From: an uncultured Thermanaerothrix sp.
GTDB taxonomy: Bacteria > Chloroflexota > Anaerolineae > Anaerolineales > Anaerolineaceae
Assembly: GCF_938028735.1 (NCBI RefSeq)
Contig: NZ_CALIMF010000028.1
Span: forward strand, 1-64,000
DNA length: 64,000 bases
Direction of reading: 5' to 3'
In this document: positions 9,467 to 17,577 of the stretch, piece by piece
Numbering within the stretch: the first letter of the stretch is position 1
Layout: each line of letters starts with the position of its first letter
The notes under the pieces: model-generated
What the model was told of the DNA's origin: nothing
The model's input: only the letters and a program-made list of their open reading frames with translations
The model's database searches: none
Translations under genes and position numbers: made by a program

Positions 9467-9916
9467 TCACTTTCCCTTGTCGTTTTCTACTCGTGCTCGC
9501 AACGCTGCGATTTCACGGCGCAGAGCCTCATTCTCGGCCTTCAGTTTCTCCGCGTACTCATTCAGGATAACATTTTGGGTACGAATGGCCCCACTGGTGA
9601 GATGCCAATGTTTGTTTTCGGTCTCCACTTCGAACAAGCGAAAACGGGTGTTGGCCAGCTTGCCCTCCACCAAGGTCAAGCGTTCTAAAAGTTGGCGCAT
9701 TGCTTCTGCTTCGCTCAGTTGGCCGCTCGCAATCTGGCGCAGTACCGCCTGACCTTGGGCGTAACCCAGGCCAGCGCCGAGTAGCAGACGATACCCTTCA
9801 GCGGGCTGCCAACCTTCGGCTTGGAGGACGGCTACGATCTCAGCCGCGGTCTCACTATCCACCTCGATAGTTAGCCGCACCTTGCCGTCTTCGGTTAGCG
9901 TCATTCCCTCAAGCAT
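9467..9916 (-). CDS. Uncharacterised protein with C-terminal coiled coil, second gene of the fluoride operon
   Basis: A 149-residue protein I do not recognise. Residues 1-70 look like a compact alpha/beta domain (VRLTIEVDSETAAEIVAVLQAEGW); residues about 80-149 are strongly heptad-like and charged (EYAEKLKAENEALRREIAALRARVEN), a coiled coil likely to drive oligomerisation. No signal peptide or membrane segment is seen. The start at 9916 overlaps the preceding gene's end by eight bases, implying translational coupling. Its place behind the fluoride riboswitch is the only functional clue. Confidence 0.6.
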   Translation of the reverse strand: MLEGMTLTEDGKVRLTIEVDSETAAEIVAVLQAEGWQPAEGYRLLLGAGLGYAQGQAVLRQIASGQLSEAEAMRQLLERLTLVEGKLANTRFRLFEVETENKHWHLTSGAIRTQNVILNEYAEKLKAENEALRREIAALRARVENDKGK

Positions 9917-10403
9917 GGTTGTCTCCCTCCATGCCGGTCGCCGAACGTCCAGGGTCGCGGGAAGGTACTGGCGCTGGGCTTTCTTCTCCGAACAGACGAC
10001 TCAGGCGCAGTGCCAGATCTGCCAGGTGTTCAAAGGCGCTACCAAAGGTTTCCGGCAGGTGGGGATCAACCGCACCATAGCCCCTTAGGCGTTGTGGGTG
10101 GGTATCCACCAGCTCAGCCCAGCACTGGCTGAAGTGCCCGCTTAGCAAGCGGTTGACGCTTTCCCCGCGCGGGCGTAGCCCCAGCGCTACGCTCATGGTA
10201 GCGAGTTCCTCGCGGGCTGCCTGGATCAAACAGCGTACCTCGGCCTCGCGTTCGGGCGTCAGGTGCAATTGGTAGCGGTAGAGCGTCCCCATTTCTACGC
10301 GTTTTTCTAGCCAGCCTTCGGCCAGGGCAAGGGTCTCTTCAAAGGATTGCAGGCTGGCGTGGATAAAATTGCGTTGAGCCGTGTTGATCCAATTCCCATT
10401 CAT
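9909..10403 (-). CDS. Uncharacterised helical protein, first gene behind the fluoride riboswitch
   Basis: A 164-residue, mostly helical, soluble protein with no family I recognise. It is not CrcB/Fluc, which has four membrane helices in ~120 residues, nor a CLC-type antiporter; no membrane segment is present. The ATG at 10403 has GAGGT six bases upstream. A longer frame upstream would read through the riboswitch and terminator and is rejected. The gene is the first in a minus-strand trio (this gene, a coiled-coil protein and a DUF6062-like protein). The leader predicts that it is expressed when fluoride is present. Confidence 0.65.
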   Translation of the reverse strand: MNGNWINTAQRNFIHASLQSFEETLALAEGWLEKRVEMGTLYRYQLHLTPEREAEVRCLIQAAREELATMSVALGLRPRGESVNRLLSGHFSQCWAELVDTHPQRLRGYGAVDPHLPETFGSAFEHLADLALRLSRLFGEESPAPVPSRDPGRSATGMEGDNHA

Positions 10404-10420
10404 GGTTGTACCTCTTATAA

Positions 10421-10454
10421 CACAAAAGCCTCTGTCTAGATAACCGACAGAGGC
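10421..10454 (-). terminator. Intrinsic terminator of the fluoride-riboswitch leader
   Basis: On the minus strand GCCTCTGTC (10454-10446) pairs perfectly with GACAGAGGC (10436-10428) and is followed by TTTTGTG. The 5' arm is the same segment that forms the riboswitch pseudoknot, so ligand binding and termination exclude each other. Confidence 0.85.
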
Positions 10455-10500
10455 TATCAGCCCTAACGGGCGGTTTGAATAACTGGTGAGCCTCATCACC
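10446..10500 (-). ncRNA. Fluoride riboswitch (crcB motif)
   Basis: Reading the minus strand from 10500, GGTGATGAGGCTCACC forms a hairpin with stem GGTGA/TCACC. It is followed, after an eight-base linker, by AAACCGCCC, the loop GTTA, and GGGCTGATAGCCTCTG. This is the conserved order of the fluoride aptamer: GGNGAUG hairpin, ACCGCC/GGCUGAU stem, and a GCCUC segment that pairs with GAGGC in the first loop. The sequence is very close to the well-studied Thermotoga aptamer as I remember it. Because the GCCUC strand also forms the terminator, fluoride should turn the downstream operon on. Confidence 0.9.
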
Positions 10501-10553
10501 GTAAGGGAAGCCAAACCATCCATTGGGCGGGTCAAGGCCTTCCCTGCGTTTGA

Positions 10554-10582
10554 ATTATACCCGTTTAATGACGTCCTGTGAG
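10554..10582 (-). promoter_or_regulatory. Promoter of the fluoride-responsive operon
   Basis: On the minus strand a perfect TATAAT (10559-10554) lies 17 bases after CTCACA (10582-10577, 4 of 6 matches to the -35 consensus). The start point near 10547 leaves about 45 bases, including an AGGGAAG/CTTCCCT stem, before the fluoride aptamer. Confidence 0.65.
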
Positions 10583-10588
10583 TTAGGC

Positions 10589-10594
10589 TATAAT
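10589..10594 (+). promoter_or_regulatory. Candidate -10 box for the NERD-UvrD gene
   Basis: TATAAT on the plus strand, divergent from the fluoride-operon promoter; the -35 region is poor. The GGAGGGG ribosome site and ATG of the helicase gene follow about 30-40 bases later. Confidence 0.45.
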
Positions 10595-10631
10595 TTAATC
10601 TACCTTCTTTACCCTCACGGAGGGGGGTAGC

Positions 10632-12653
10632 ATGGCAGAGGTGATTGGCTATTTGCGCGAAGACGCCACTCACGGCGAAAAGGAAACGCTCAAGTGGCTG
10701 CGCAGCCTGCCCAAAGAATATACCATCTATATCGAACCGCCCATCCGCAAAAAGCGTGAGATCCGCTATCCCGATTTCGTCATCCTGACCAATTATGGGT
10801 ATGTGGTGTTGGAAGTCAAGGATTGGGTGAGCATTGTGCGCGCCACGCCGCATGAAGCCGTCATTCGCACCCGTAACGGCCAGGAACGTAGCGAGCCCAA
10901 CCCGGTAACGCTAACGCGCGAGTACGCGTTGGCCCTGCATCAGTTGATCTGCGAAGGGCTGCGTGAGGAGGGATTGCCAAATATCCCGTATTCCTACGCC
11001 GTTGTCTTGATCAACCAGCCCGCTTCTGTCATCTCACGCTTGCGCCGCACCTGGGGAAATGACTTTGTCTTAGGGCGAGACGATCTGAAAAACGCCGACG
11101 TTCTGCTCAATCGCCTGAAGAACCTGTTCCCTGCCGAGCGCCTGCGCCCGCTGACCCGCGCAGAGATCGATCGTGTACGGCGGGCGATCAATCCGGTGGT
11201 GGAATTTGAGACCCCCGATCATGGAATTGTGCTCCTGGATCACGAGCAAGAGCGCCTTGTCACCGAGCCGCCGCGCGAACCTGAAGCCCCGCCCACGCCG
11301 GTCGAGACAGCGGTGCAAGCCGCGCTGTTTGCGTCGGCAGTTGCGGCAGAAGATCTCCCGCCCGAAGGTCACCGCCTCAGCCAGAGTTTTGCCATTCGCC
11401 TGGTGCGTGGCTTCTCGGGTAGCGGCAAGACGCTGGTGCTGATTCAACGGGCGCGTTACCTGCGCGCTGCCCATCCGGAATGGACGATGGCGGTGCTGAC
11501 TTACAATAAGCCCCTGCAAGAGCGACTGCAGGCCGAACTGCGCGGACTTAACATTGACGTCCACACTTTTCACAGTCTGTGTTTTCGCCTCTGCGGCTAC
11601 CCCGCTGAAGACACCCTGCAGAGTTATTTTCTGGATGACTGGCTCAAAGCCCAGTCGGCGGAGGGAGGAGTGGTCACAGGTCTGACATCGGCGTTGGTCA
11701 AGAATGAGATCAACTGGCTGCGCGATATGGGAATCACGCAGCTGGAGGATTACTTGAAGATTGAACGGCACGGCATAGGCACCGCTCAGCGCTTGAACCA
11801 AGACCAGCGCCGCCGCCTGTTTGCCCTCTATGAGGATTACCGCCGCTTTTTACGTGAGAAAGGGTGGCTGGATTATGAAGAATTGGCGCTCCAGGTGCTG
11901 GAACAGTTGGAACATGGGCAACTGCCCGATGCGCCGCGCTTTGATGCCATTCTGGTGGATGAAGCCCAGGATTGGGCACCGGTGTGGATTCGGGTGATCA
12001 CCCATTTGCTCAAGCCGGAGGGGATGCTCTTCCTCACCGATGACCCCTCGCAAAGTATCTACCGCTATTTCTCCTGGAAGGAGAAAGGAATTCACGTGGT
12101 AGGTCGCACGCGCTGGCTGCGTGTTCCCTATCGCAATACGTGGGAGATTTATCAGGCAGCGTATCAGATCATCGCCGATGCGCCGGAGATTCAACAGCAA
12201 TTGCTGGAGCAAGGCGAACCAGTGCTGCCCGAGATCTCCAAATCCCAGATGCGCCACGGGCCGCGCCCACTGTTGCGCCGGTTTGCCACTCTGGCCGCAG
12301 AGGTAGATTTCCTACGTGAGCAAATTGAGGTATTGCGCCGTGAGGGCTTGCGCGATGAGCAAATTGCAGTGTTGGTGCGTAATCGCAGTGACGTCCAAAC
12401 GTTCAGCGAGGCCCTGCGCGGCTTTGGTGGCCTGGTGGATACCCTGCACCGCCTTAAAGGGCTGGAGATGGAGGCTGTTTTCATCCCCAGCGTCCAAAAG
12501 ACCTTTGCTAAAGGGGAGGATGACCCTGACGAGCGCCGCTTGATCTACATGGGTATGACGCGGGCGCGCTCGAAATTATTTTTGAGTTGCAGCGGGCGCT
12601 TACCTCGAATTTACGAGCAGTTGATTCGGACCGGCTGGTTGGAGGCCTTCTGA
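10632..12653 (+). CDS. NERD-domain UvrD/Rep-family helicase
   Basis: A 673-residue fusion. The N terminus (about 10-140) is a NERD nuclease-related domain, with YPDFVIL (47-53) and VVLEVKDW (58-65) supplying the D...ExK catalytic core. Helicase superfamily I motifs follow: Walker A GFSGSGKT (260-267), YNKPLQERL, the DEAQDW Walker B, SQSIYRYF, VPYRNTWE and the motif VI stretch MGMTRARSKLF. It should unwind DNA with ATP and may cut it; such proteins act in repair or defence. It is a single gene convergent with the CRISPR accessory genes (eight-base gap), so any functional link is a guess. Confidence 0.88.
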   Translation: MAEVIGYLREDATHGEKETLKWLRSLPKEYTIYIEPPIRKKREIRYPDFVILTNYGYVVLEVKDWVSIVRATPHEAVIRTRNGQERSEPNPVTLTREYALALHQLICEGLREEGLPNIPYSYAVVLINQPASVISRLRRTWGNDFVLGRDDLKNADVLLNRLKNLFPAERLRPLTRAEIDRVRRAINPVVEFETPDHGIVLLDHEQERLVTEPPREPEAPPTPVETAVQAALFASAVAAEDLPPEGHRLSQSFAIRLVRGFSGSGKTLVLIQRARYLRAAHPEWTMAVLTYNKPLQERLQAELRGLNIDVHTFHSLCFRLCGYPAEDTLQSYFLDDWLKAQSAEGGVVTGLTSALVKNEINWLRDMGITQLEDYLKIERHGIGTAQRLNQDQRRRLFALYEDYRRFLREKGWLDYEELALQVLEQLEHGQLPDAPRFDAILVDEAQDWAPVWIRVITHLLKPEGMLFLTDDPSQSIYRYFSWKEKGIHVVGRTRWLRVPYRNTWEIYQAAYQIIADAPEIQQQLLEQGEPVLPEISKSQMRHGPRPLLRRFATLAAEVDFLREQIEVLRREGLRDEQIAVLVRNRSDVQTFSEALRGFGGLVDTLHRLKGLEMEAVFIPSVQKTFAKGEDDPDERRLIYMGMTRARSKLFLSCSGRLPRIYEQLIRTGWLEAF

Positions 12654-12661
12654 CCCAACGT

Positions 12662-13048
12662 CTAGGTGGAATAACGCCGGGCGCGCGCGGCCTCGCGCAC
12701 GGCATTGAGGTTGAGGATCTCGGCCACCTCGTAGCGTGGGGGGACGGTATTGAGCGGGCGCAGGCGGATGATAGGAGGAAAGTACCCCATCCGTCCGTGC
12801 AGTTCGGCCAGCAGCAGCGCAGTGATGAAATTGAGGGAAGGCGGATTGACCAGAATGGAGGCGGTCTGCCAGGTTTCTGCATCCAGCGGGATCTGCGCCA
12901 TCAGGGCTTCCAGTTGCGGCAAGAACGGCGCGGCGTTGTCAAAGTGCACGGCCAGGTTGATGACCTGATCAATGGTTTCGCCAGTCAGGGTTTCAATCTG
13001 GCTGCGCTGCTCGGCGGTGAGGGGATGGGCGAAATTAAGGATGATCAT
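12662..13048 (-). CDS. csx15: Csx15-like CRISPR ancillary protein
   Basis: A 128-residue protein starting MIILNFAHPLTAEQRSQIE, the pattern I associate with the Csx15 family of type III CRISPR loci. It has a small alpha/beta fold, similar in outline to CARF domains. Work on Csx15 relatives points to binding or breakdown of cyclic tetra-adenylate, which would damp the alarm produced by Cas10; I recall this in general and not in detail. It overlaps the Can2-like nuclease gene by four bases (ATGA), so the two are coupled: an effector paired with a likely off-switch. It is the last gene of the operon. Confidence 0.7.
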   Translation of the reverse strand: MIILNFAHPLTAEQRSQIETLTGETIDQVINLAVHFDNAAPFLPQLEALMAQIPLDAETWQTASILVNPPSLNFITALLLAELHGRMGYFPPIIRLRPLNTVPPRYEVAEILNLNAVREAARARRYST

Positions 13049-13980
13049 ACATCAATGATACCTCCATGTCGTTGAGATAGACCCAGCAAACGGGAAAATT
13101 CGTTTACCACTTGGTTCAGGTCGGCGGCGGGCACGAGGGCGATGTCATCCAGGCGGGCGCGGCGGAGGATGCCCGGGCGTGGTTCGGTATCGCGGTAGAT
13201 AAGCGCTTTGCGGGCGTAGATTCCGGCCACCTCACGGCGTGAGAGCGCACTGAGTTCGTAGAGGTGGGCAGAAAGGATTTTACCGGTTTTGCACGAACCC
13301 ACCGCCAGCAGGCCGTTGTAGGTGACCACAATATCCAGTTCGTTGTCAATATAGTGCCCATTGCTCCCGCGCTTACGGATATAAACGTTGCGTTGCACAT
13401 CGTCGAAGCGCTGGCTCTCCACTAAGGCCTGGTAGACATCCTCTTCCAGCGCGTGGCCGGGGGTGGGGGGTGGTGTTTTGATGTTGTGCCAGGCGCCGAT
13501 GGGTTTGCCCAGGCTCACCTCCAACCCATGTGCGCGCAGGTAAATTTCACCCCCTACCCGCACGCGGATTTTCTCACGTTTCACCTCATTGCCTGGGGGC
13601 GTGTAGTGGATGATCTGGCCGATCTCGGTGCTGACGTAGAGCCAGGGCACGCCGAGGGCCTGCGCCGCTTGCTGGGCAGCCAGGCTCATGATCTTGGTGC
13701 CGCCGGTGGGGTTGAGGTACAGTGGGGGACCTGCCTGCTCGAGCGCCTGGATGAGCGCCGCGCGCGTCTGAGCCAGGTCGTAGGGCTCAACCACCAGTGG
13801 GGGCAACACCTGCAGGTGGCGCAACGCGGGGTCATGGGTGATGGTGGATTTGAGCACCTCCACCAACGGCCGGGTGCGTGGCGTGACCACAAACGTGACC
13901 TGGCGGTAGATCTGCGGCGCCTGCCACAATGGGATCAGGTTGGGGATGGGCTGCTCGCCGAGGAGGGTGAAGAGGTGCAT
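13045..13980 (-). CDS. Can2/Card1-like CARF nuclease with altered active site
   Basis: A 311-residue protein of the DUF1887/Card1/Can2 type. The N-terminal CARF domain (about 1-140) has the ligand-binding stretch LNPTGGTKIMSLA (residues 89-101). After a short linker comes a PD-(D/E)XK-type domain: HALEEDVYQAL (Glu179), NELDIVV (Asp216) and AVGSCKTGK, where Lys231 follows Cys230. In the family the residue two before the Lys is normally Glu (IECK); here it is Ser229. The enzyme should be switched on by cyclic oligoadenylate and cut nucleic acid non-specifically, but this substitution may weaken or abolish metal-dependent cleavage. It sits 32 bases after csx1 and overlaps csx15 by four. Confidence 0.75.
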   Translation of the reverse strand: MHLFTLLGEQPIPNLIPLWQAPQIYRQVTFVVTPRTRPLVEVLKSTITHDPALRHLQVLPPLVVEPYDLAQTRAALIQALEQAGPPLYLNPTGGTKIMSLAAQQAAQALGVPWLYVSTEIGQIIHYTPPGNEVKREKIRVRVGGEIYLRAHGLEVSLGKPIGAWHNIKTPPPTPGHALEEDVYQALVESQRFDDVQRNVYIRKRGSNGHYIDNELDIVVTYNGLLAVGSCKTGKILSAHLYELSALSRREVAGIYARKALIYRDTEPRPGILRRARLDDIALVPAADLNQVVNEFSRLLGLSQRHGGIIDV

Positions 13981-14012
13981 GGTTAAGCCTCAGGAGGACT
14001 TAGGCGTTAGAA

Positions 14013-15263
14013 TTATATTTGTGCCAACAGATGACTGAGTTGCTCAAGAACATCACGCGCCTTCTGCTCGATCTTGCGCAGTTTCATAGCCCCCGCTTGA
14101 TGTTCGGCGTGATTTAACTGATTGCGCACCTGACTGAGTTCAGAGTACAATTCAGCAATGCTCTCCCAATTGGCCCACTGGTCATAGATTTGGCGGCCAT
14201 AAAAGTTCAGATCATCCGGGGCAAGGATTTGGGCATCGGATGACTCGTCAAGGTCCCGATCATTGGCATTATTTTGTCTCTTCTGATTGACCCATAATTG
14301 AGCCAAACCGGACACTGCTCGCTCCATCGTTCTGCGCTCTCTTAGTGTCAAATTAACCTCATTTTTCAGTTTGTAGTTGACAAAGTCTATAAGGAATTCA
14401 CGCGCCAAGGTAAGCGCTTGAATCAATTGTCCATGTTCACGATACCATTCAATCAACGCCCACTCGCGTCGCAGAAAATTTGGCGGATTAGCGGTTGGGT
14501 TCTTTAACCCAAACTGGTTAAACGTCTTTAATACGAGGTTGCTCAGCACGGTGAAAGGACGTGACGTGGTGGAGAAGGAGCCGGCAGCTTGCTGCAGGGC
14601 TGGGCCCAATTCAGTGGCTTTTTCCATCAGGGTCAGTGGCTGGCACAACAGCGCGGCCTGCGAAACAATCTTCAGGGCTTTGGCGGCCTCCTTTTGTTGT
14701 TTGACCTCTTCAAGCAGAGCGGCCAAGCGGTAGGCACTGCCGGTTTGGATAAACTGATCGGTGGCGTTGATCCATTCCAACATTGAGGCGAATTTGGAAA
14801 GGTCAATCACCGGTGCTCCTACGATTTGACCTCTTTCATCGCTTTTGCCCAACTCGAACGCGCCATAGAGAATTGCGCGGATCTTGACCCGTTTGGCAGA
14901 TCGGAGATAGGCCGCAAATAAGAAGACCAGGAAGGGGATGGAACGCAATCCGTGCGTAATATCAAAGGTGACTTCCTCGCCCTCCTCTACGTTTTGGATA
15001 ACCGCATCAAAGATTTGCCAAATTTCTGACTCATCCTTGCCAGTAGGGATGGGCACTTCTTGGATCCTGGGGTCATTGTATGCTTGAAGAATAGGCCAGG
15101 ATGTCTTCTTCGCCTCCTCGGTGGTAAAAACCAACATACGGTTGAAATCCCAGAACTTGAGCATCGCCTCGGCGAATACCTGCCCTGGGTAGTATTTCCC
15201 TTGATACTCATATTGTGTTTCTCTTGGTTTCACACCCAGAAACGTGATCACCGTATGTGCCAT
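14013..15263 (-). CDS. csx1: Csx1/Csx2-type CARF-HEPN ribonuclease (DxTHG motif)
   Basis: A 416-residue type III CRISPR accessory RNase. The CARF domain carries the family's name-giving motif in TFDITHGLRSIPF (DxTHG at 101-105) within the ligand pocket. The C-terminal HEPN domain ends in RNQLNH (Arg380...His385), the Rx4H catalytic signature of metal-independent RNases. Cyclic oligoadenylate made by Cas10 should bind the CARF dimer and activate RNA cleavage, causing dormancy or death of the infected cell. The start has GGGAGG upstream. It lies 15 bases after csm5 in the same operon. Residues about 190-300 between the domains are helical and less conserved. Confidence 0.88.
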   Translation of the reverse strand: MAHTVITFLGVKPRETQYEYQGKYYPGQVFAEAMLKFWDFNRMLVFTTEEAKKTSWPILQAYNDPRIQEVPIPTGKDESEIWQIFDAVIQNVEEGEEVTFDITHGLRSIPFLVFLFAAYLRSAKRVKIRAILYGAFELGKSDERGQIVGAPVIDLSKFASMLEWINATDQFIQTGSAYRLAALLEEVKQQKEAAKALKIVSQAALLCQPLTLMEKATELGPALQQAAGSFSTTSRPFTVLSNLVLKTFNQFGLKNPTANPPNFLRREWALIEWYREHGQLIQALTLAREFLIDFVNYKLKNEVNLTLRERRTMERAVSGLAQLWVNQKRQNNANDRDLDESSDAQILAPDDLNFYGRQIYDQWANWESIAELYSELSQVRNQLNHAEHQAGAMKLRKIEQKARDVLEQLSHLLAQI

Positions 15264-15278
15264 ATGCGCCTCCCTAAG

Positions 15279-16400
15279 TCACTTCACTTTCTCCATTTCA
15301 ACCAGCAGCCAGCCCAGGGGAAGGGCGGGTTGCTCGCCCACCACCTGCCCCGAAGGATTGCGTTGGTAGGTTATGATTACACGGCGGCTTTTAGGAAAGG
15401 GATCGCCTGGTTGGCGTTTCCCACGGGCCAGGCTATATTGCCGGATCAACCGTTCCATAAACTGTCCATCGTGGCTCAAGCGCGTGCCAAAGGTCTTATC
15501 CTCCCAGCCGGTGCCCCAGCCGAGTTGAAGCAGGAAAGCGTCTGCAGGTACCTGGCTCTTCTCCAGTTGTGCGTAGAACTGGTGCAAACGTGTGCCATTG
15601 GGAATCTTGGCAAACCAGGCTTTTTCACGTCGTATGCGCTCCAGGCTATGCGCTTGCACCACCTGTGCCAAGTTGCGTAACCACTGCTCGCCATTGAGGG
15701 TAAGCTTGTGGCGGCGTGCCCAATCCGAGAACAGCACCAGATCCAATTTGAGCGTGGCTTCAAAAGTAGTATCAGCACGAACGGCCTCGACTTCAATCGG
15801 GGACCCTAGGCTACCCCCGCGGTTGAGGACGCGCACGTTGGCCAAGATGAGGCGATCATTCACTGGCAGGGGCTGGGAGTCGGAAATGATCAAAGCACGC
15901 AGTAGATCATGATTTGGGTCAGGACCAAAGAGATCACGCTCATAGTTCTGCGCGGCAAAGCGACGATCCCGCCCTAACCGCCCTATATCCGGGCGCAGTT
16001 GACGTTCTCCCCACGCATACCAGGCCAGGGCCGTGCGCAGAGCGCCCTTAAGCGAAGTGCCAGGCAGGTAGAGACGGTCAAAGGCGTCTTTGAGGTGCTC
16101 GCGCACGACTGCACCCTCAGCCCGCGACCTTGGCAACCCACGAATCACGTAGCGGAAGTAAGGGCTCTGGGGAACGAAGTCAGTTTCCTCAAGCAGGTGT
16201 GCCGGTGGGGTTTGAGCCAATTTTGATGCTATTTGGGGGTCTTCAACATTTTGCGCCTCCAGCACAGCCGCCTCGTTGAGCCGCCAAGTGGCGTTTTTAT
16301 GGAGGGCGTAATCATACTCATGCATAAGTTCCCGCCCATTGCCAATGTGCAATGGAGTGAGCAAGGAAATTTTAAGACGATAAAGTGCATAATCGGCCAT
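15279..16400 (-). CDS. csm5: Type III-A CRISPR RAMP protein Csm5
   Basis: A 373-residue RAMP subunit that caps the 3' end of the crRNA-bound Csm complex. It shows the paired hallmark motifs PLHIGNG (residues 16-22) and YLPGTSLKGALR (111-122), and the gene order csm2-3-4-5 confirms the identity. The ATG at 16400 has AGGAGGT a few bases upstream, better placed than the GTG two codons before. It starts ten bases after csm4. Csm5 is also needed in known systems to recruit nucleases that trim the crRNA. Confidence 0.9.
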   Translation of the reverse strand: MADYALYRLKISLLTPLHIGNGRELMHEYDYALHKNATWRLNEAAVLEAQNVEDPQIASKLAQTPPAHLLEETDFVPQSPYFRYVIRGLPRSRAEGAVVREHLKDAFDRLYLPGTSLKGALRTALAWYAWGERQLRPDIGRLGRDRRFAAQNYERDLFGPDPNHDLLRALIISDSQPLPVNDRLILANVRVLNRGGSLGSPIEVEAVRADTTFEATLKLDLVLFSDWARRHKLTLNGEQWLRNLAQVVQAHSLERIRREKAWFAKIPNGTRLHQFYAQLEKSQVPADAFLLQLGWGTGWEDKTFGTRLSHDGQFMERLIRQYSLARGKRQPGDPFPKSRRVIITYQRNPSGQVVGEQPALPLGWLLVEMEKVK

Positions 16401-16409
16401 GCGCACCTC

Positions 16410-17558
16410 CTAAGCCTGCTTCGTCCCTGGCCAGCCGATAGCCAGAGCAAGGCCATAACGATAGACCGGGTGGGGGAAGGTCTGGCTGTTGTACTCTGGA
16501 CGCACGTCGGGCAGATCCCCTAGCACTGGCCGGTCTGTCCACAGGATCAGGCTACCTTCACCAATTAGCCAGATCCGCTTGCGCCGCTGCGCCGCTTGCC
16601 CCACGCTATGCAACCAACCGCTCACCGCCACCAAGGCATACGCCGAATCAGCAGGTTGTAAACTGGCGGCGACCTCTTCTGGCCCACGGGGGTGATAGCG
16701 GCTGAGCAGTAACCCACGTTGCCCGGCTTGAGGATAGGCTAAAGTGATCTCTTCCGTTCGGGTTACCTCAAATGCGCCGTAACCGCTGGTGCGTTCGCCC
16801 CCCAAACCCTGCTGTTCCAGGGTTTTAAGCCCGTGTTCAAAGCCTGCTTTGAAACTAAGGTTAGGGCGAATTTCCTCCTCCGGCCGCAGCCATTCCACCC
16901 CGAACCATAGCCCAGCCCCGGGAGCAAAGACGATCCGCGCAGAATGATAAATGGTCGAACCCTGGTGGATGCGGTTTACCGTCACGCGCGGAACCTCCTG
17001 CTCCTGCCAAATAGACATGAAACGCAAGGCGCGCAGTGACCGCTTGACCCCATTCTTCAGGTTGCGCAGGCTCCCGGGCAGTTGCTCCACCTCGTCCTTC
17101 AGGAGCCATAGGGTTCCCCCTTGCAAGGCCACCCCTCGATCGGGTTCTTCATTCTCATCGGGAGGGAAAAGATAGGTATCCAGGTTTTCACCGGCTTGGG
17201 CTTTGTGCACCAGACCCTCAGAAAGGTAACGAATGCGCTTGAGATTTTTGCCGTAACGGGCGTCTCGCAGCGTTTGAGGCAAGAACAGGCTACTTAAATC
17301 CACCGGCATGGGGTAAAAACGCACCCCTCCAACAAAAGGGAAACCCGACGTGAGCCGAAACGGTGGGTTGGGTGGCTCTTGAGTGAAAGGCTTGAGCCAA
17401 ACCTCTATATTTTCACCCAGATGACGCCAGGTGTGTACCAGAGCGGCAAAGAGGGTATCGGCAGGCAGATGGCTCAGGGTCTCTCCTAGGCTTTCGGCAC
17501 CCTGGCCAATGTGTAGCCCGCTTTTGAAGGATAGATGGTAAGCCGTCAGGCGCGGCAT
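16410..17558 (-). CDS. csm4: Type III-A CRISPR RAMP protein Csm4
   Basis: A 382-residue RAMP subunit that binds the 5' repeat tag of the crRNA and contacts Cas10. The N-terminal strand-glycine motif FKSGLHIGQGAESLGETLSH is typical of Csm4, as are PADTLFAALVHTW and the late glycine loop GLGGERTSGYGAF. It is somewhat longer than many Csm4 proteins. Two adjacent ATG codons follow GGGGGAGGG; I chose the second (17558) for better spacing. It lies 19 bases after csm3. Confidence 0.88.
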   Translation of the reverse strand: MPRLTAYHLSFKSGLHIGQGAESLGETLSHLPADTLFAALVHTWRHLGENIEVWLKPFTQEPPNPPFRLTSGFPFVGGVRFYPMPVDLSSLFLPQTLRDARYGKNLKRIRYLSEGLVHKAQAGENLDTYLFPPDENEEPDRGVALQGGTLWLLKDEVEQLPGSLRNLKNGVKRSLRALRFMSIWQEQEVPRVTVNRIHQGSTIYHSARIVFAPGAGLWFGVEWLRPEEEIRPNLSFKAGFEHGLKTLEQQGLGGERTSGYGAFEVTRTEEITLAYPQAGQRGLLLSRYHPRGPEEVAASLQPADSAYALVAVSGWLHSVGQAAQRRKRIWLIGEGSLILWTDRPVLGDLPDVRPEYNSQTFPHPVYRYGLALAIGWPGTKQA

Positions 17559-17577
17559 CATGCCCTCCCCCGGGGTG

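Noticed and set aside
10403-10853. Long upstream extension of the first fluoride-operon gene
   Set aside because: It would translate through promoter, riboswitch and terminator and overlap the divergent helicase gene.
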